The notes beneath the pieces are model-generated. The model did no database searches. It saw only the letters and a program-made list of their open reading frames with translations, and was not told the DNA's origin. Shown one piece after another: positions 1-8,009 of a DNA stretch of 64,000 nucleotides (positions within the stretch are counted from its first letter, which is position 1; every line of letters starts with the position of its first letter). The DNA lies in the NCBI GenBank assembly GCA_900470095.1, contig UBZM01000063.1, positions 1 to 64,000 of the forward strand, in the 5' to 3' direction. The DNA comes from Hyphomicrobiales bacterium (GTDB lineage Bacteria; Pseudomonadota; Alphaproteobacteria; Rhizobiales; Beijerinckiaceae). Made by a program: the position numbers and the translations under genes.

Positions 1-882
1 ATCTGAAAGGGCCCCGGCGCGCGCCGCCATGGCACGATCGAGCAACGCCAGCCCTTCGGCAATCCGGGCGCCATCCCACAGCTTGCGGTCCTGCAATGCA
101 AGGGGGATGCTGGTTCCGTCGGCATCGAGCCGTGCCGCGCGGCGGGCTTCGGTGATCAGCATCAGCGCCAGCAGCCCTTCGATTTCGGCCTGGTCCGGCC
201 GTAGGCCATTCAACATGCGCGCAAGATAGATGGCCTCTTCGCCCAAGGGACTGGCGTGAGATTCGTCCGTGCCGGAATAGGCCTGGTTGAAGATGAGATA
301 GACGACGGTCAGGACGGATTGCAGCCGTTCTGACCAGGCTTCCGGTCCGGGTACGGCGTAAGGAATGCCGGCCGCGAGTATCTTTGTCCGCGCCCGCGAA
401 AGGCGCTGGCCCATGGTGGTTTCGTTGTCGAGGAAAGCAGCGGCAACGTCCGCCGTGCTCAGTCCGCCCAAGGTGCGCAGGGTCAGTGCGACGCGGGTTT
501 TGGGCTCCAGCGCCGGATGGCAGCAGGTGAAGATCAGCCGCAGCCGTTCATCGGCAATATCCTCGGTCGTCGTCTCGGCTGCTTCCGCTAGGGAAAGGCG
601 GGCGATCTCGCCAGCCTTGCGGTCTTCACGGGCCGACTTGCGCAAGCGATCGATCGCCTTGCGCAGCGCGGTCTTCAAGAGCCAGCCCTGAGGAGAAGCA
701 GGCAGCCCTGTCATTCCCCAATGCACGACCGCCGAGGCCAGGGCGTCCTGCAGTGCATCCTCGGCAAGCTGAAAATTCTTCAGCTGAACAATCAGCGCAG
801 ACAGAAGCCGCCCCCGATCCATCCGCACCAAATTCTCGATGGCACAGGAAACGGATCGGGGATCGGGAGCGGCGTCCGACAT
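1..882 (-). CDS. ECF RNA polymerase sigma factor with DUF6596 domain (3' end off window)
   Basis: This is a partial gene: it reads from 882 down to base 1 without a stop and continues outside the window. The N-terminal part carries the sigma-70 region 2 pattern (residues about 20-75, including LAEDALQDALASA) and the later IADERLRLIFTCCHPAL block that is typical of the SigJ-like ECF group with a C-terminal TPR-like DUF6596 domain. Such factors redirect RNA polymerase to a small regulon. The start ATG overlaps by one base the stop of the upstream YCII gene (TGATG), so the two are translationally coupled. The sigma-YCII pairing is a known recurring arrangement; the inducing signal is not evident from the sequence. 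Confidence 0.9.
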   Translation of the reverse strand, partial: MSDAAPDPRSVSCAIENLVRMDRGRLLSALIVQLKNFQLAEDALQDALASAVVHWGMTGLPASPQGWLLKTALRKAIDRLRKSAREDRKAGEIARLSLAEAAETTTEDIADERLRLIFTCCHPALEPKTRVALTLRTLGGLSTADVAAAFLDNETTMGQRLSRARTKILAAGIPYAVPGPEAWSERLQSVLTVVYLIFNQAYSGTDESHASPLGEEAIYLARMLNGLRPDQAEIEGLLALMLITEARRAARLDADGTSIPLALQDRKLWDGARIAEGLALLDRAMAARAGALSD

Positions 883-1235
883 CAGGCGTTGTAGTCCATC
901 AACGGCCGCACTTCGATCGTCCCATAGGCCGCCGACGGGATCATGGCCGCAAAGCGCAGAGCGGCATCCAGGTCGGGAACCTCGAAAATATAGTACCCAC
1001 CGAGGCGTTCCTTGGTCTCGGCGAAGGGGCCGTCCATCGTCTCCACCTTGCCACCGCGAATCCTCAGACTCGTGGCCGTATCGACATCCTTCAGGCCTTC
1101 GCCCGCCACATAGGCGCCCGCCGCCTTCAGGGTTTCGTTGAAGGCGAAATAGCCTTTCATCATCATCTCGAATTCAGGCGAGCCATAGGCTGGCTCAAGG
1201 GACGGATCACTATAGATCAGCGCCATGTGCTGCAT
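882..1235 (-). CDS. YCII-related (DGPF domain) protein
   Basis: A 117-residue protein of the YCII/DGPF family, a ferredoxin-like dimeric alpha-beta fold. The signature DGPFAETKE lies near residue 68, with GYYIFEVPDLDAA after it. Family members of this length are almost always encoded beside an ECF sigma factor, as here, with a one-base stop/start overlap. YCII domains resemble dehalogenase and isomerase folds, but the substrate of the DGPF subgroup is unknown; a sensory or enzymatic role linked to the sigma factor is inferred from context only. Confidence 0.9.
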   Translation of the reverse strand: MQHMALIYSDPSLEPAYGSPEFEMMMKGYFAFNETLKAAGAYVAGEGLKDVDTATSLRIRGGKVETMDGPFAETKERLGGYYIFEVPDLDAALRFAAMIPSAAYGTIEVRPLMDYNA

Positions 1236-1271
1236 GTCAGGTCTCCGGTGTTGAGCAGGTTCGGGGAGGTG

Positions 1272-1670
1272 TCAGGGGCGAGAGCCAAGCGCCACGACTG
1301 TGAGGGCCACAGTCAGCGTCAGGGTTGCAAGGATGCAGGCGGAGTTACCCGCGATCCGCAGGGGATGGGTGGGGGCATCGGCGCGCAAGCCGATGGGATG
1401 CAAGATCCGGCCGATGACCACCAGCGCGCCGGCCGCATGCAGCCAGAGCGGTCCGGCGCCCTGGCCCTCGGCCAGCACCATCAGGATGAGGATCATCGGC
1501 ACCCATTCGACGAAATTGCCATGCCGGCGGATGCGTTCGTGCAGATCGGCATTGCCTGCATCTCCGATGGAGACGCTCAATGCCGTGCGGGTCTTGGTGA
1601 CGCCGATCCACAGGGCCAGAAAAATCACGGCCAGGGGGATCGCATAGAGCGAGGTAATCGGAAAAATCAT
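1272..1670 (-). CDS. MAPEG family membrane protein
   Basis: About 132 residues with four predicted membrane segments. The motif DLHERIRRHGNFVEWVP and the later GRILHPIGL match the MAPEG family (membrane-associated proteins in eicosanoid and glutathione metabolism), whose bacterial members are often glutathione transferase-like but largely uncharacterised. An upstream TTG at 1706 would add 12 residues; the ATG at 1670 is chosen because the hydrophobic first helix begins directly after it and the extra residues are hydrophilic. It is co-oriented with the YCII and sigma genes, but 36 bases separate them, so membership of the same operon is possible, not shown. Confidence 0.85.
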   Translation of the reverse strand: MIFPITSLYAIPLAVIFLALWIGVTKTRTALSVSIGDAGNADLHERIRRHGNFVEWVPMILILMVLAEGQGAGPLWLHAAGALVVIGRILHPIGLRADAPTHPLRIAGNSACILATLTLTVALTVVALGSRP

Positions 1671-2048
1671 CTGGTTGGGCCATTCAGCTTGGTTTCGATG
1701 CCCCAAGAACGCTGCCCAATCTGGGATTTCGACATCCGAACAAAAAATTTCAAACGAGCACGTCGGGAGGCATCCACTAGGGTAAATTGGTCGCCTGGGC
1801 CAGTGATGTGAATTTCTATGAAGAATTATTCTAATAGATAAGAGTGAAGTAGTTTGTATGGCGTCCGTTTCCGATAATGTATCTTACGTCAGATAAATAT
1901 AGCCCGAAATTCAGTCGATTGGCTGATGCGGATAGACTGTGCGACAAAACCGGTCCTTCACGTCGCTGCGCCTCGCACCGGAGAACGCGCGAGCGGTTAA
2001 ACCGTCACGATGGGAACGCGACATCGCGCAGCGTCGACCGGCAGCGCC
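1671..2048. other. Intergenic region with an AT-rich patch
   Basis: This stretch has no convincing gene. From about 1740 to 1930 it is clearly richer in A and T than the surrounding sequence, and the short open frames there have no recognisable protein features. It may hold the promoter for the MAPEG-YCII-sigma genes, but I could not identify a convincing -35/-10 pair. Confidence 0.6.
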
Positions 2049-2972
2049 TCAGTGTTTACTGAGATATTTCATGCCGGTGTCGCACATCACGGTGACGACG
2101 GTCGCGCCGGAGCCGAGTTGATCGGCGAGGCGTAAAGCCGCGACGACATTGGCTCCCGTCGACGTTCCCGCGAAGAGGCCTTCCTCCCGGGCGAGGCGGC
2201 TGGCCATGGCAGCAGCCTCCTCCGTCGAAACCAGCTCGATCCGGTCGGCGACGTTCTTGTCCCAGAGCGGTACGACGTAGCCAGCCCCGATCCCGTCGAT
2301 CTTGTGGGCTCCGGTCTCGCCGCCCGACAGCACCGGGGACTCGGCCGGTTCCACAGCCGTGATCGTGACCGCGGCGTTGTGCCGGCGCAGCGCCTCGCCG
2401 GTTCCGCGGAGCGAGGCGGCGGTGCCGACGCTCTGGACGAAGCCGTCGATCCTGCCCTTCGTTTGCGCCCAGACCTCGTCAGCCATCCCCTGATAGGCTG
2501 CCATCTGGTCGCGGTTCTTCATCTGGTCGGTCCAGAAACCGCCGGTCTCGGCGGCAACGAGCCGCGCGGCTTCGATCATGTCGCGGGTGAGTTTCTCGGT
2601 CATGCGGCCGCTCTCGCTGGGAATGATCTGAAGCTTCGCGCCCAGCATCTTCATGTGTTCGAGCTTTTCACGTGCGAAGGCGTCCGAAGTCACGATATGC
2701 AGCGGGTAACCCTTCACGGCACAGACCAGCGACAGGGAGACCCCCGTGCTACCGCCGGTATATTCGACGACGGTATCTCCCGGCTTCAGGCGGCCGTCCG
2801 CTTCGGCGGCCTCGACCATCGCGAGCGCCATCCGGTCCTTCATGCTCCCTGTCGGGTTTTCGCTTTCCAGCTTCAGCAGGATCCGGGCGTCGCTTGCCGG
2901 TGCGATCCGCCGCAGCGCGAGGAGGGTGGTGCTGCCGATGAGGTCCAGGATGGTTCGGTCCGGGCAATTCAT
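2049..2972 (-). CDS. Cysteine synthase family PLP-dependent enzyme
   Basis: A 307-residue fold-type II PLP enzyme of the cysteine synthase (O-acetylserine sulfhydrylase)/cystathionine beta-synthase family. The PLP-binding lysine is K45 in NPTGSMKDRM, followed by the substrate loop EYTGGSTGVSLS and the phosphate-binding GTSTGAN near the C-terminus. An open frame extends upstream, but the ATG at 2972 starts the family-typical N-terminus and overlaps the DUF488 stop by four bases (ATGA). It probably makes or degrades cysteine or a related beta-substituted amino acid. The true substrate cannot be set from sequence; it lacks the regulatory CBS domains of cystathionine synthases. It may be regulated with DUF488 by the divergent MarR gene. 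Confidence 0.88.
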   Translation of the reverse strand: MNCPDRTILDLIGSTTLLALRRIAPASDARILLKLESENPTGSMKDRMALAMVEAAEADGRLKPGDTVVEYTGGSTGVSLSLVCAVKGYPLHIVTSDAFAREKLEHMKMLGAKLQIIPSESGRMTEKLTRDMIEAARLVAAETGGFWTDQMKNRDQMAAYQGMADEVWAQTKGRIDGFVQSVGTAASLRGTGEALRRHNAAVTITAVEPAESPVLSGGETGAHKIDGIGAGYVVPLWDKNVADRIELVSTEEAAAMASRLAREEGLFAGTSTGANVVAALRLADQLGSGATVVTVMCDTGMKYLSKH

Positions 2973-3337
2973 CTCAAGGAGCCTTGCTTTTCCAACCAGA
3001 TCTTGAGCGCAACCGCATTGTTCCGCTCTTCGTCGCGCGCCGCGTAGAGCAGGGTCACCGGACCTTCGCGCAGATGCTGGAAGAGCTCTTTGGCGGCGAC
3101 CTGTGCCGTCTCGCTTGTCAGCTCGTCCGCATAGGCCCCGCAGAAAGCGTCCCAATCATCGGGCTTGCCGTGAAACTGCTTCCGCAGGGCATCGCTCGGC
3201 GCGATCTCCTTGAGCCAGAGGTCGACATGCGCCTTCTCCTTGGAGATGCCGCGGGGCCAGAGCCGGTCGACCAGGATGCGCCTGCCGTCAGCGGCAGCCG
3301 GCTGCTCGTAGACACGCTTGAGGGCGAATGCGGTCAT
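2969..3337 (-). CDS. DUF488 family protein
   Basis: A 122-residue DUF488 protein. The hallmark is ILVDRLWPRGISKE near the N-terminus and the C-terminal VTLLYAARDEERNNA. The ATG at 3337 is chosen over an in-frame upstream codon because it begins the conserved MTAFALKRVYE segment. DUF488 proteins are small and of unknown biochemical function. Here the gene is first in a two-gene unit with a cysteine synthase-like gene (four-base overlap) and lies divergent to a MarR regulator with a perfect palindrome between them. Confidence 0.88.
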   Translation of the reverse strand: MTAFALKRVYEQPAAADGRRILVDRLWPRGISKEKAHVDLWLKEIAPSDALRKQFHGKPDDWDAFCGAYADELTSETAQVAAKELFQHLREGPVTLLYAARDEERNNAVALKIWLEKQGSLR

Positions 3338-3394
3338 TGGACGCCTGCCATGAGGGGAGTGAGGCGCGCACGGAACGCGCGGTTGCCTATTTTC

Positions 3395-3421
3395 ATGCAT
3401 CTACATCTATTGTAGATGCAT
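3395..3421. promoter_or_regulatory. Perfect 11-bp inverted repeat, likely MarR operator
   Basis: The arms are ATGCATCTACA (3395-3405) and TGTAGATGCAT (3411-3421) separated by five bases, a perfect dyad. It lies between the divergent DUF488 and MarR genes and overlaps the first possible MarR start codon, where an autoregulatory MarR dimer would be expected to bind. Binding itself is inferred. Confidence 0.75.
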
Positions 3422-3427
3422 ATATCT

Positions 3428-3910
3428 ATGAAAGCTGAGACGCAATCGCACGGCAGCCTGCGACGTGAGGCTCGCGCCCTGGTCGACGCTTGCCCGGCCT
3501 GGAATACCCGGCTCGCGGCGCGACGCATCTCGATGTTCATCGATCGGGAACTGGCGGGCCTTGGCCTCACTGCGGCGCAAGCCGGACTGATGGCCCAGAT
3601 TGCGACCATCGGCGACGATACGCTCGGTGCGCTCGCTCAACGGACCGGGCTCGAGCAATCGACTCTGTCGCGCAACCTGCGGACGCTGGAGCGTGGGGGG
3701 CTCATCGAGATCGCGGTCGTGGAGACGGATCTGCGGCGCCGTGCGGTGTGGCTGACCGAAGCTGGTGTGCGGCGGCTGCAGGAGGCCCTGCCGATCTGGA
3801 GCAAGGCACAGGCCACCCTGGCGCAGATCCTGCCGCCTGGATTGCCGCGCGACCTCGCAGATCACAGCGAGGTGCTGAACGAGGCGAAGCCCGAACCCCG
3901 ATTGCCTTGA
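3428..3910 (+). CDS. MarR family transcriptional regulator
   Basis: A winged helix-turn-helix regulator of about 160 residues. The recognition region is LGALAQRTGLEQSTLSRNLRTLE-like (HTH around residues 65-90 of the longer frame), followed by the wing with DLRRRAVWLTEAG. An ATG at 3416 in the same frame lies inside the palindromic operator; I prefer the ATG at 3428, just after it, though the 3416 start cannot be excluded. It is divergent from DUF488/cysteine synthase and probably represses both directions until a ligand or oxidant relieves it; the inducer is unknown. Confidence 0.85.
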   Translation: MKAETQSHGSLRREARALVDACPAWNTRLAARRISMFIDRELAGLGLTAAQAGLMAQIATIGDDTLGALAQRTGLEQSTLSRNLRTLERGGLIEIAVVETDLRRRAVWLTEAGVRRLQEALPIWSKAQATLAQILPPGLPRDLADHSEVLNEAKPEPRLP

Positions 3911-4091
3911 AAGCTCCAAAATCTCTTGATCGAGTGCGCGCCCTGGTCCCCCTCCGGCGAGCGTCACAGCGCTGAGGTCGGTCGCGCTGCGATTGGAGGC
4001 CTTGCTAGCGGCAGCAGGACAAGAGGTATCGGATCTAGCGCTGCCCTAGCGGTCTGACGGCTTGCCGGACAGGTCGAGAGCGAGGTGCGAG

Positions 4092-4724
4092 ATGACACCT
4101 GTCGACGCGTCTGATGTGTTGATGCCGGATCTCGGGCTTCCGCAGAACCTTCGCGGCCCACCACGACCAGGCAGCCGCGAGAATGTCGCGATCTTCTTCG
4201 CCCTCCTGCCGGAGCCGGATACCGCGAACTACATTGCCCATCTTGCCGGCGACCTTCGCGCCGAGTTCAACCTGCATGGCCGGCTGCGCCCGACGAGGCT
4301 GCTTCATGTCTCGCTCAACAAGGTCGGCAACTTCATCGAATTGCCCGAGGAGATTGTCGCCGCGGCACAGGAAGCGGGCCGAATGGTCGAAGCGCATCAA
4401 TTTGCCGTGAGCCTTGACCGGTTCCTCAGTTTCAGTGGCGGTGAACCCCACGCCCTTGTCCTGTGCTGCGGGGAGGACCTCGCCGCCCTTTCGACACTGC
4501 GCCGCACCATTGATCGGGCGCTCAAGAGGGTCGGGCTGAAACCGGGGGGGCAGGCAGGTTCGACGCCCCATGTGACCATATTATACGACCGCGAGCTCGT
4601 ACCTCCCATGGGGCTCGAGCGGCCGATCGGCTGGGTTGCCCGCGATTTTGTCCTGATCGAGAGTTTCCAGGGACAAGGCCGATACGAGATTCTGGGGCGC
4701 TGGCCGCTGCACCCGCTATGTTGA
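4092..4724 (+). CDS. 2'-5' RNA ligase / cyclic phosphodiesterase superfamily protein
   Basis: A 210-residue protein of the two-histidine phosphoesterase (LigT-like) superfamily. The two catalytic HxS/T motifs are visible: HVS at residues 72-74 and HVT at 160-162, in the expected symmetric halves. Family members act on 2',3'-cyclic phosphate or 2'-5' linked RNA ends. The start ATG at 4092 has a purine-rich GAGG-containing stretch upstream; a further in-frame ATG lies at 4122. No operon partner is evident; the next gene points the other way and the ends converge closely. Confidence 0.85.
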   Translation: MTPVDASDVLMPDLGLPQNLRGPPRPGSRENVAIFFALLPEPDTANYIAHLAGDLRAEFNLHGRLRPTRLLHVSLNKVGNFIELPEEIVAAAQEAGRMVEAHQFAVSLDRFLSFSGGEPHALVLCCGEDLAALSTLRRTIDRALKRVGLKPGGQAGSTPHVTILYDRELVPPMGLERPIGWVARDFVLIESFQGQGRYEILGRWPLHPLC

Positions 4725-5375
4725 AGGTCGAATGCGGTAAGCACAGCGCCGCGCGCCCTGGAGGATGTGTTCCTCTCGTTCGACTGAACAGTCCGGTCCG
4801 AGCGCGTCTTGGAAGATCGCGAGTTCGGCGCGGCAAAACCCCTGACAGATCGACGCGGCGGCGCAGATCGGGCAGTGGTTCTCGATCAGAAGCCAGCCAT
4901 CGTCGGATCGCTGCCATTCGGCCATATAGCCCTCGCGGCTCCGGATCTCGGTGAGCGCCGCAATGCGGGTTTCCAGCCCTTCGGCGTCCACCATGGCCGC
5001 CTGATAGGCGGTGCGCATCTCGGTTTCGCGGGCGTTGATCAAACGGTCGAGCGCGTCTGCCCCCAGGAGTTCGCGCACGGACCGCAACAGGCTGACCGTG
5101 AGCTCCGCATGGCTGTCGGGGAAGCGCGCCTGGCCCTTGTCGCTCAAACGCCAGAACTGGGTCGGACGGCCAACGCCTCGGGATACGGCCTCGGTTTCGA
5201 CAAGCGCGTCGGCTGCGAGCTTCGCGAGTTGCTGCCGCGCGTTCTCGCCCGTGGTGCCAAGCGCCTTTCCCAGATCGGCCGCGGTCTGCGCCCCGCGTGT
5301 CTTCAACAGGGTCAGGAGCCGCTCCGCCGGTGGGCGGGGCAGCGAGGATTCATTTTCCAAGTGAATGCTTGACAT
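4716..5375 (-). CDS. SufR/DeoR-like winged-helix regulator with C-terminal cysteine motif
   Basis: A 219-residue regulator. The N-terminal third is a winged helix (LLKTRGAQTAADLGKALG, then GRPTQFWRLSDKG), and the C-terminal part carries CPICAAAS and CQGFCRAEL plus a later cysteine, resembling the iron-sulfur cluster-binding cysteines of SufR-type regulators. It is divergent from an iron superoxide dismutase gene. Two matching palindromic sites lie at its own start and before the dismutase gene. An iron-sulfur or redox sensor controlling sod and itself is the best reading, but cluster binding is inferred. An open frame runs upstream; the ATG at 5375 is chosen because upstream residues fit no domain. 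Confidence 0.82.
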   Translation of the reverse strand: MSSIHLENESSLPRPPAERLLTLLKTRGAQTAADLGKALGTTGENARQQLAKLAADALVETEAVSRGVGRPTQFWRLSDKGQARFPDSHAELTVSLLRSVRELLGADALDRLINARETEMRTAYQAAMVDAEGLETRIAALTEIRSREGYMAEWQRSDDGWLLIENHCPICAAASICQGFCRAELAIFQDALGPDCSVEREEHILQGARRCAYRIRPST

Positions 5376-5410
5376 ATTTGCGGGACGCCAATATTCCAAG
5401 TTAATACTTG
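5357..5410. promoter_or_regulatory. Paired palindromic operator-like sites and candidate sod promoter
   Basis: Two related sites occur 39 bp apart: CCAAGTGAATGCTTG (5357-5371) and CCAAGTTAATACTTG (5396-5410); the second is a perfect CAAGT/ACTTG dyad. Between them a plus-strand promoter can be drawn, TTGACA at 5369-5374 and TATTCC at 5392-5397 with a 17-bp spacer, so the second site would overlap the start of sod transcription. The first site overlaps codons 2-7 of the divergent regulator. Binding by that regulator is inferred. Confidence 0.6.
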
Positions 5411-5459
5411 TTTTATAGAGCTTGCGGCAGCTCACTGCAAGCCCGCGCTGGAGACGATA

Positions 5460-6056
5460 ATGCCCTTCACCCTTCCGAGCCTGCCTTACGCCTCCGATGC
5501 GCTGGCACCCGTTATGTCGGCGGAGACGCTGGAGCTGCATCACGGCAAGCACCATCAGGCCTATGTCACCAAGCTCAACGAGCTTGTTCCGGGCTCGTCC
5601 TTCGAAGGCTTGAGCCTCGAGGAGATCATTCGCGGTTCCTTCGAAAAACCGGGCGCAGAGGCGATCTTCAACAATGCCGGCCAGCACTGGAACCACAATT
5701 TCTTCTGGCCCTCGCTGCGGCGCGACGCCGGTGGCATGCCCGGCAGGCTGGAAGCCCGGCTGAAGGACGATTTCGGAACGATCGATGGGTTCAAGGCCGA
5801 GTTCGTGAAGCAGGGCCTTGCCCAGTTCGGTTCCGGCTGGGTCTGGCTGGTCCAGACGCGGGAAGGGCGTCTTGCCATCACCAAGTCAGCCAACGCGATC
5901 AATCCGCTGGTCCATGACCAGACCCCGCTGCTCGGCTGCGATGTCTGGGAGCATTCCTACTATGTCGACTATCGCAACCGCCGTGCCGATTACCTCCAGG
6001 CCTTCGTCGATCACCTCGTCGACTGGGAGGTCGTCGCGTCGCGCTTGCCGGCCTGA
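5460..6056 (+). CDS. sodB: Superoxide dismutase, Fe type
   Basis: A 198-residue Fe/Mn superoxide dismutase converting superoxide to peroxide and oxygen in the cytoplasm. Metal ligands are visible as H27 (in LELHHGKHH), H79 (in WNHNFFW), and the D and H of DVWEHSYYVDY. The active-site glutamine sits at Q75 in NNAGQHWNHN, the position expected in iron rather than manganese enzymes. GGAG lies 8 bases before the ATG. It is divergent from the cysteine-motif regulator and followed after 4 bases by a TPR gene. Metal choice by sequence is suggestive only, as cambialistic enzymes exist. Confidence 0.93.
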   Translation: MPFTLPSLPYASDALAPVMSAETLELHHGKHHQAYVTKLNELVPGSSFEGLSLEEIIRGSFEKPGAEAIFNNAGQHWNHNFFWPSLRRDAGGMPGRLEARLKDDFGTIDGFKAEFVKQGLAQFGSGWVWLVQTREGRLAITKSANAINPLVHDQTPLLGCDVWEHSYYVDYRNRRADYLQAFVDHLVDWEVVASRLPA

Positions 6057-6060
6057 GCCG

Positions 6061-6399
6061 GTGACGGGACTCGCCGAGCGGCTCTCGGCGCGGTTGGCGG
6101 CTGGCGCGGATAGCGCGATCCTCCGCTTCGCGCTCGGCACTGCCTGCCTGAAGCACGGCGACAGCCCGGCCGCGATCGTGCATCTCGAGCGCGCGGTCGC
6201 GCTTGATCCCGATTATTCGGCGGCGTGGGCGCAGCTTGGCCGCGCCCGGTTGCTGGGAGGTCTGACGCAAGCGGCGTGCACGGCGTGGCAGAGCGGAATT
6301 GCGGCTGCCGAGCGGCGGGGCGACATTCAGTCCGCCCGGCAGATGCAGGTCTTCCTCAACCGCGCTTCAAGACCTGTCGGAGGCGTGGATCGTGCCTGA
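6061..6399 (+). CDS. Small tetratricopeptide-repeat protein
   Basis: A 112-residue protein starting with GTG four bases after the sod stop. It contains TPR-like helices (LRFALGTACLKHGDSPAAI, then HLERAVALDPDYSAAWAQLG), so it is expected to mediate protein contacts; there is no signal peptide. The upstream in-frame extension would run through the sod gene and is rejected. Its 3' end overlaps the following DUF2165 start. A link to superoxide dismutase comes only from position. Confidence 0.75.
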   Translation: MTGLAERLSARLAAGADSAILRFALGTACLKHGDSPAAIVHLERAVALDPDYSAAWAQLGRARLLGGLTQAACTAWQSGIAAAERRGDIQSARQMQVFLNRASRPVGGVDRA

Positions 6400-6883
6400 T
6401 CTGCCCTCAGCGATCCTGCTGTTCAAGACGATGCTGGTCGGCGGCCTTGCGCTCTGGTCGGCAATCACGGTCCTGAACAATATTCGCGACTTTCGCGGGG
6501 CTGTCGGTGCCATTGCGCGCACATTGGCGATGACGCCGCTCAAGGAGGAGCCTGCCATTCCGACACCGCTGCTGCGGCGGGCATTGCACTCCGGGAGCTG
6601 GTCCGTTCTCGCGCTCGCGGGCATCCTTATGATGCAGGCTCTTGCGACCGTGCTGCTCGGCTTTGGCGCGGTTGAACTGATCCACGCCTGTCTCTCTGCT
6701 GCAGCTCCGGCCCGGGGAATCTGGTTCTCGACTGCGGGGCTCGGCGTGATGGTGCTGGTCTGGCTGTCGATGATGAGCGGAGGGCTCTGGTTTGCCTACT
6801 GGATCCGCCAGGGCGAACTCCAGCTCACGCAGATCGCCCTGCTCGTCATGACCATCGTGGCTGCGCTCGCGGTCAATGCCTGA
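6392..6883 (+). CDS. DUF2165 family small membrane protein
   Basis: A 163-residue protein with four hydrophobic segments in the DUF2165 arrangement, including the N-terminal helix, NNIRDFRGAVGAIARTLAM after it, and the C-terminal WLSMMSGGLWFAYW helix region. A GTG at 6392 gives the family-typical N-terminus VPDLPSAILLFK and overlaps the end of the TPR gene by 8 bases. Function of the family is unknown. It probably belongs to the sod-TPR transcription unit. Confidence 0.78.
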   Translation: MPDLPSAILLFKTMLVGGLALWSAITVLNNIRDFRGAVGAIARTLAMTPLKEEPAIPTPLLRRALHSGSWSVLALAGILMMQALATVLLGFGAVELIHACLSAAAPARGIWFSTAGLGVMVLVWLSMMSGGLWFAYWIRQGELQLTQIALLVMTIVAALAVNA

Positions 6884-6899
6884 CGCCGCTCGGGCGTCA
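6881..6899 (+). terminator. Short hairpin after the sod-TPR-DUF2165 unit
   Basis: TGACGCC (6881-6887) and GGCGTCA (6893-6899) form a 7-bp stem overlapping the DUF2165 stop codon. There is no clear T tract, so it may be a weak or bidirectional terminator between the two convergent genes. Confidence 0.35.
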
Positions 6900-6919
6900 G
6901 GCTGGCTTGTCCTGCTGTC

Positions 6920-7954
6920 TCAGACGATGGGCGGGTTGAGCCGGGCAAACCCCGCCTGACGGCGATAGGGGAAATAGGGATAAGCCGCGGTCACGCTGCT
7001 TGCTGCATCCAGCCGCGCGATCTGCTCGGCGGTCAGCGACCAGCCGACCGCTCCGAGATTCTGCCGGAGCTGCTCCTCGTTGCGGGCGCCGATGATGACG
7101 CTCGATACGGTCGGGCGCTGAAGCAGCCAGTTGATCGCGATCTGCGGCACGGATCTGCCGGTCTCCTTGGCGACCTCGTCGAGCGCATCGACCACTGCAT
7201 AGAGCCGGTGATCATCGACCGGCGGACCGAACTCGGCTGTCTGGTGCAGGCGGCTTCCCTCCGGCAGCGGCTGACCGCGGCGCAGCTTGCCGGTGAGGCG
7301 GCCCCAGCCGAGCGGGCTCCAGACCAGTGCGCCGACGCCCTGATCGCGCCCGAGCGGCATCAGTTCCCATTCGTAGTCGCGCCCGACCAGCGAGTAATAG
7401 ACCTGATGCGCGACATAGCGCGGGTAGCCATGCTTTTCCGCGATTGCGAGCGACTTCATCAGCTCCCAGCCGGCAAAGTTGGAGACGCCGACATAGCGGA
7501 GCTTGCCGGCGCGCACGAGGTCAGCGAGCGTCGACAGGACCTCCTCGATCGGCGTATGCGCGTCGAAGGCGTGGAGCTGCAACAGGTCGATATGCTCGGT
7601 GCCGAGCCGGCGGAGCGCATCCTCGACCGCCTTGATCAGGCGTGGGCGCGACGAGCCGGCATCGTTTGGTCCATCGCCCATCGGAAGGCTGGTCTTGGTC
7701 GAGATCAGCACCTCGTTGCGGCGGCCCTTGATCGCTTCGCCCAGTACCTCCTCCGACGCGCCGTTGGAATAGACATCGGCAGTGTCGAAGAGGTTGAGAC
7801 CGGCCTCGAGGCAGATGTCGACCAGTCGCCGGGCTTCCGTGGCGTCGGTGGTGCCCCAGGCTCCGAAGAGTGGGCCCTGGCCGCCGAAGGTTCCGGCGCC
7901 GAAGCTGAGGGCAGGGACCTTGAGGCCGGATGCTCCGAGATTGCGATAGTCCAT
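6920..7954 (-). CDS. Aldo/keto reductase
   Basis: A 344-residue aldo/keto reductase of the YajO/Tas-like group. The catalytic tetrad is visible as D57 and Y62 (LFDTADVYSNG), K87 (LISTKTS) and H128 (LLQLHAFD). The C-terminal NADPH-binding region is VIIGARNEEQLRQNL. It should reduce aldehydes or ketones with NADPH; the physiological substrate is unknown. It stands alone, 55 bases upstream of the end of a divergent-pair MFS gene in the same orientation. Confidence 0.9.
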   Translation of the reverse strand: MDYRNLGASGLKVPALSFGAGTFGGQGPLFGAWGTTDATEARRLVDICLEAGLNLFDTADVYSNGASEEVLGEAIKGRRNEVLISTKTSLPMGDGPNDAGSSRPRLIKAVEDALRRLGTEHIDLLQLHAFDAHTPIEEVLSTLADLVRAGKLRYVGVSNFAGWELMKSLAIAEKHGYPRYVAHQVYYSLVGRDYEWELMPLGRDQGVGALVWSPLGWGRLTGKLRRGQPLPEGSRLHQTAEFGPPVDDHRLYAVVDALDEVAKETGRSVPQIAINWLLQRPTVSSVIIGARNEEQLRQNLGAVGWSLTAEQIARLDAASSVTAAYPYFPYRRQAGFARLNPPIV

Positions 7955-8009
7955 GATGGCTCTCCTTGATGGTGTGATGGAGCAGATAAGTCTGGTTGGA
8001 TGAAATCGC

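Noticed and set aside
753-1811. Plus-strand open frame over the sigma factor, YCII and MAPEG genes
   Set aside because: It lies opposite three well-supported minus-strand genes, lacks any domain, and has no plausible ribosome site.
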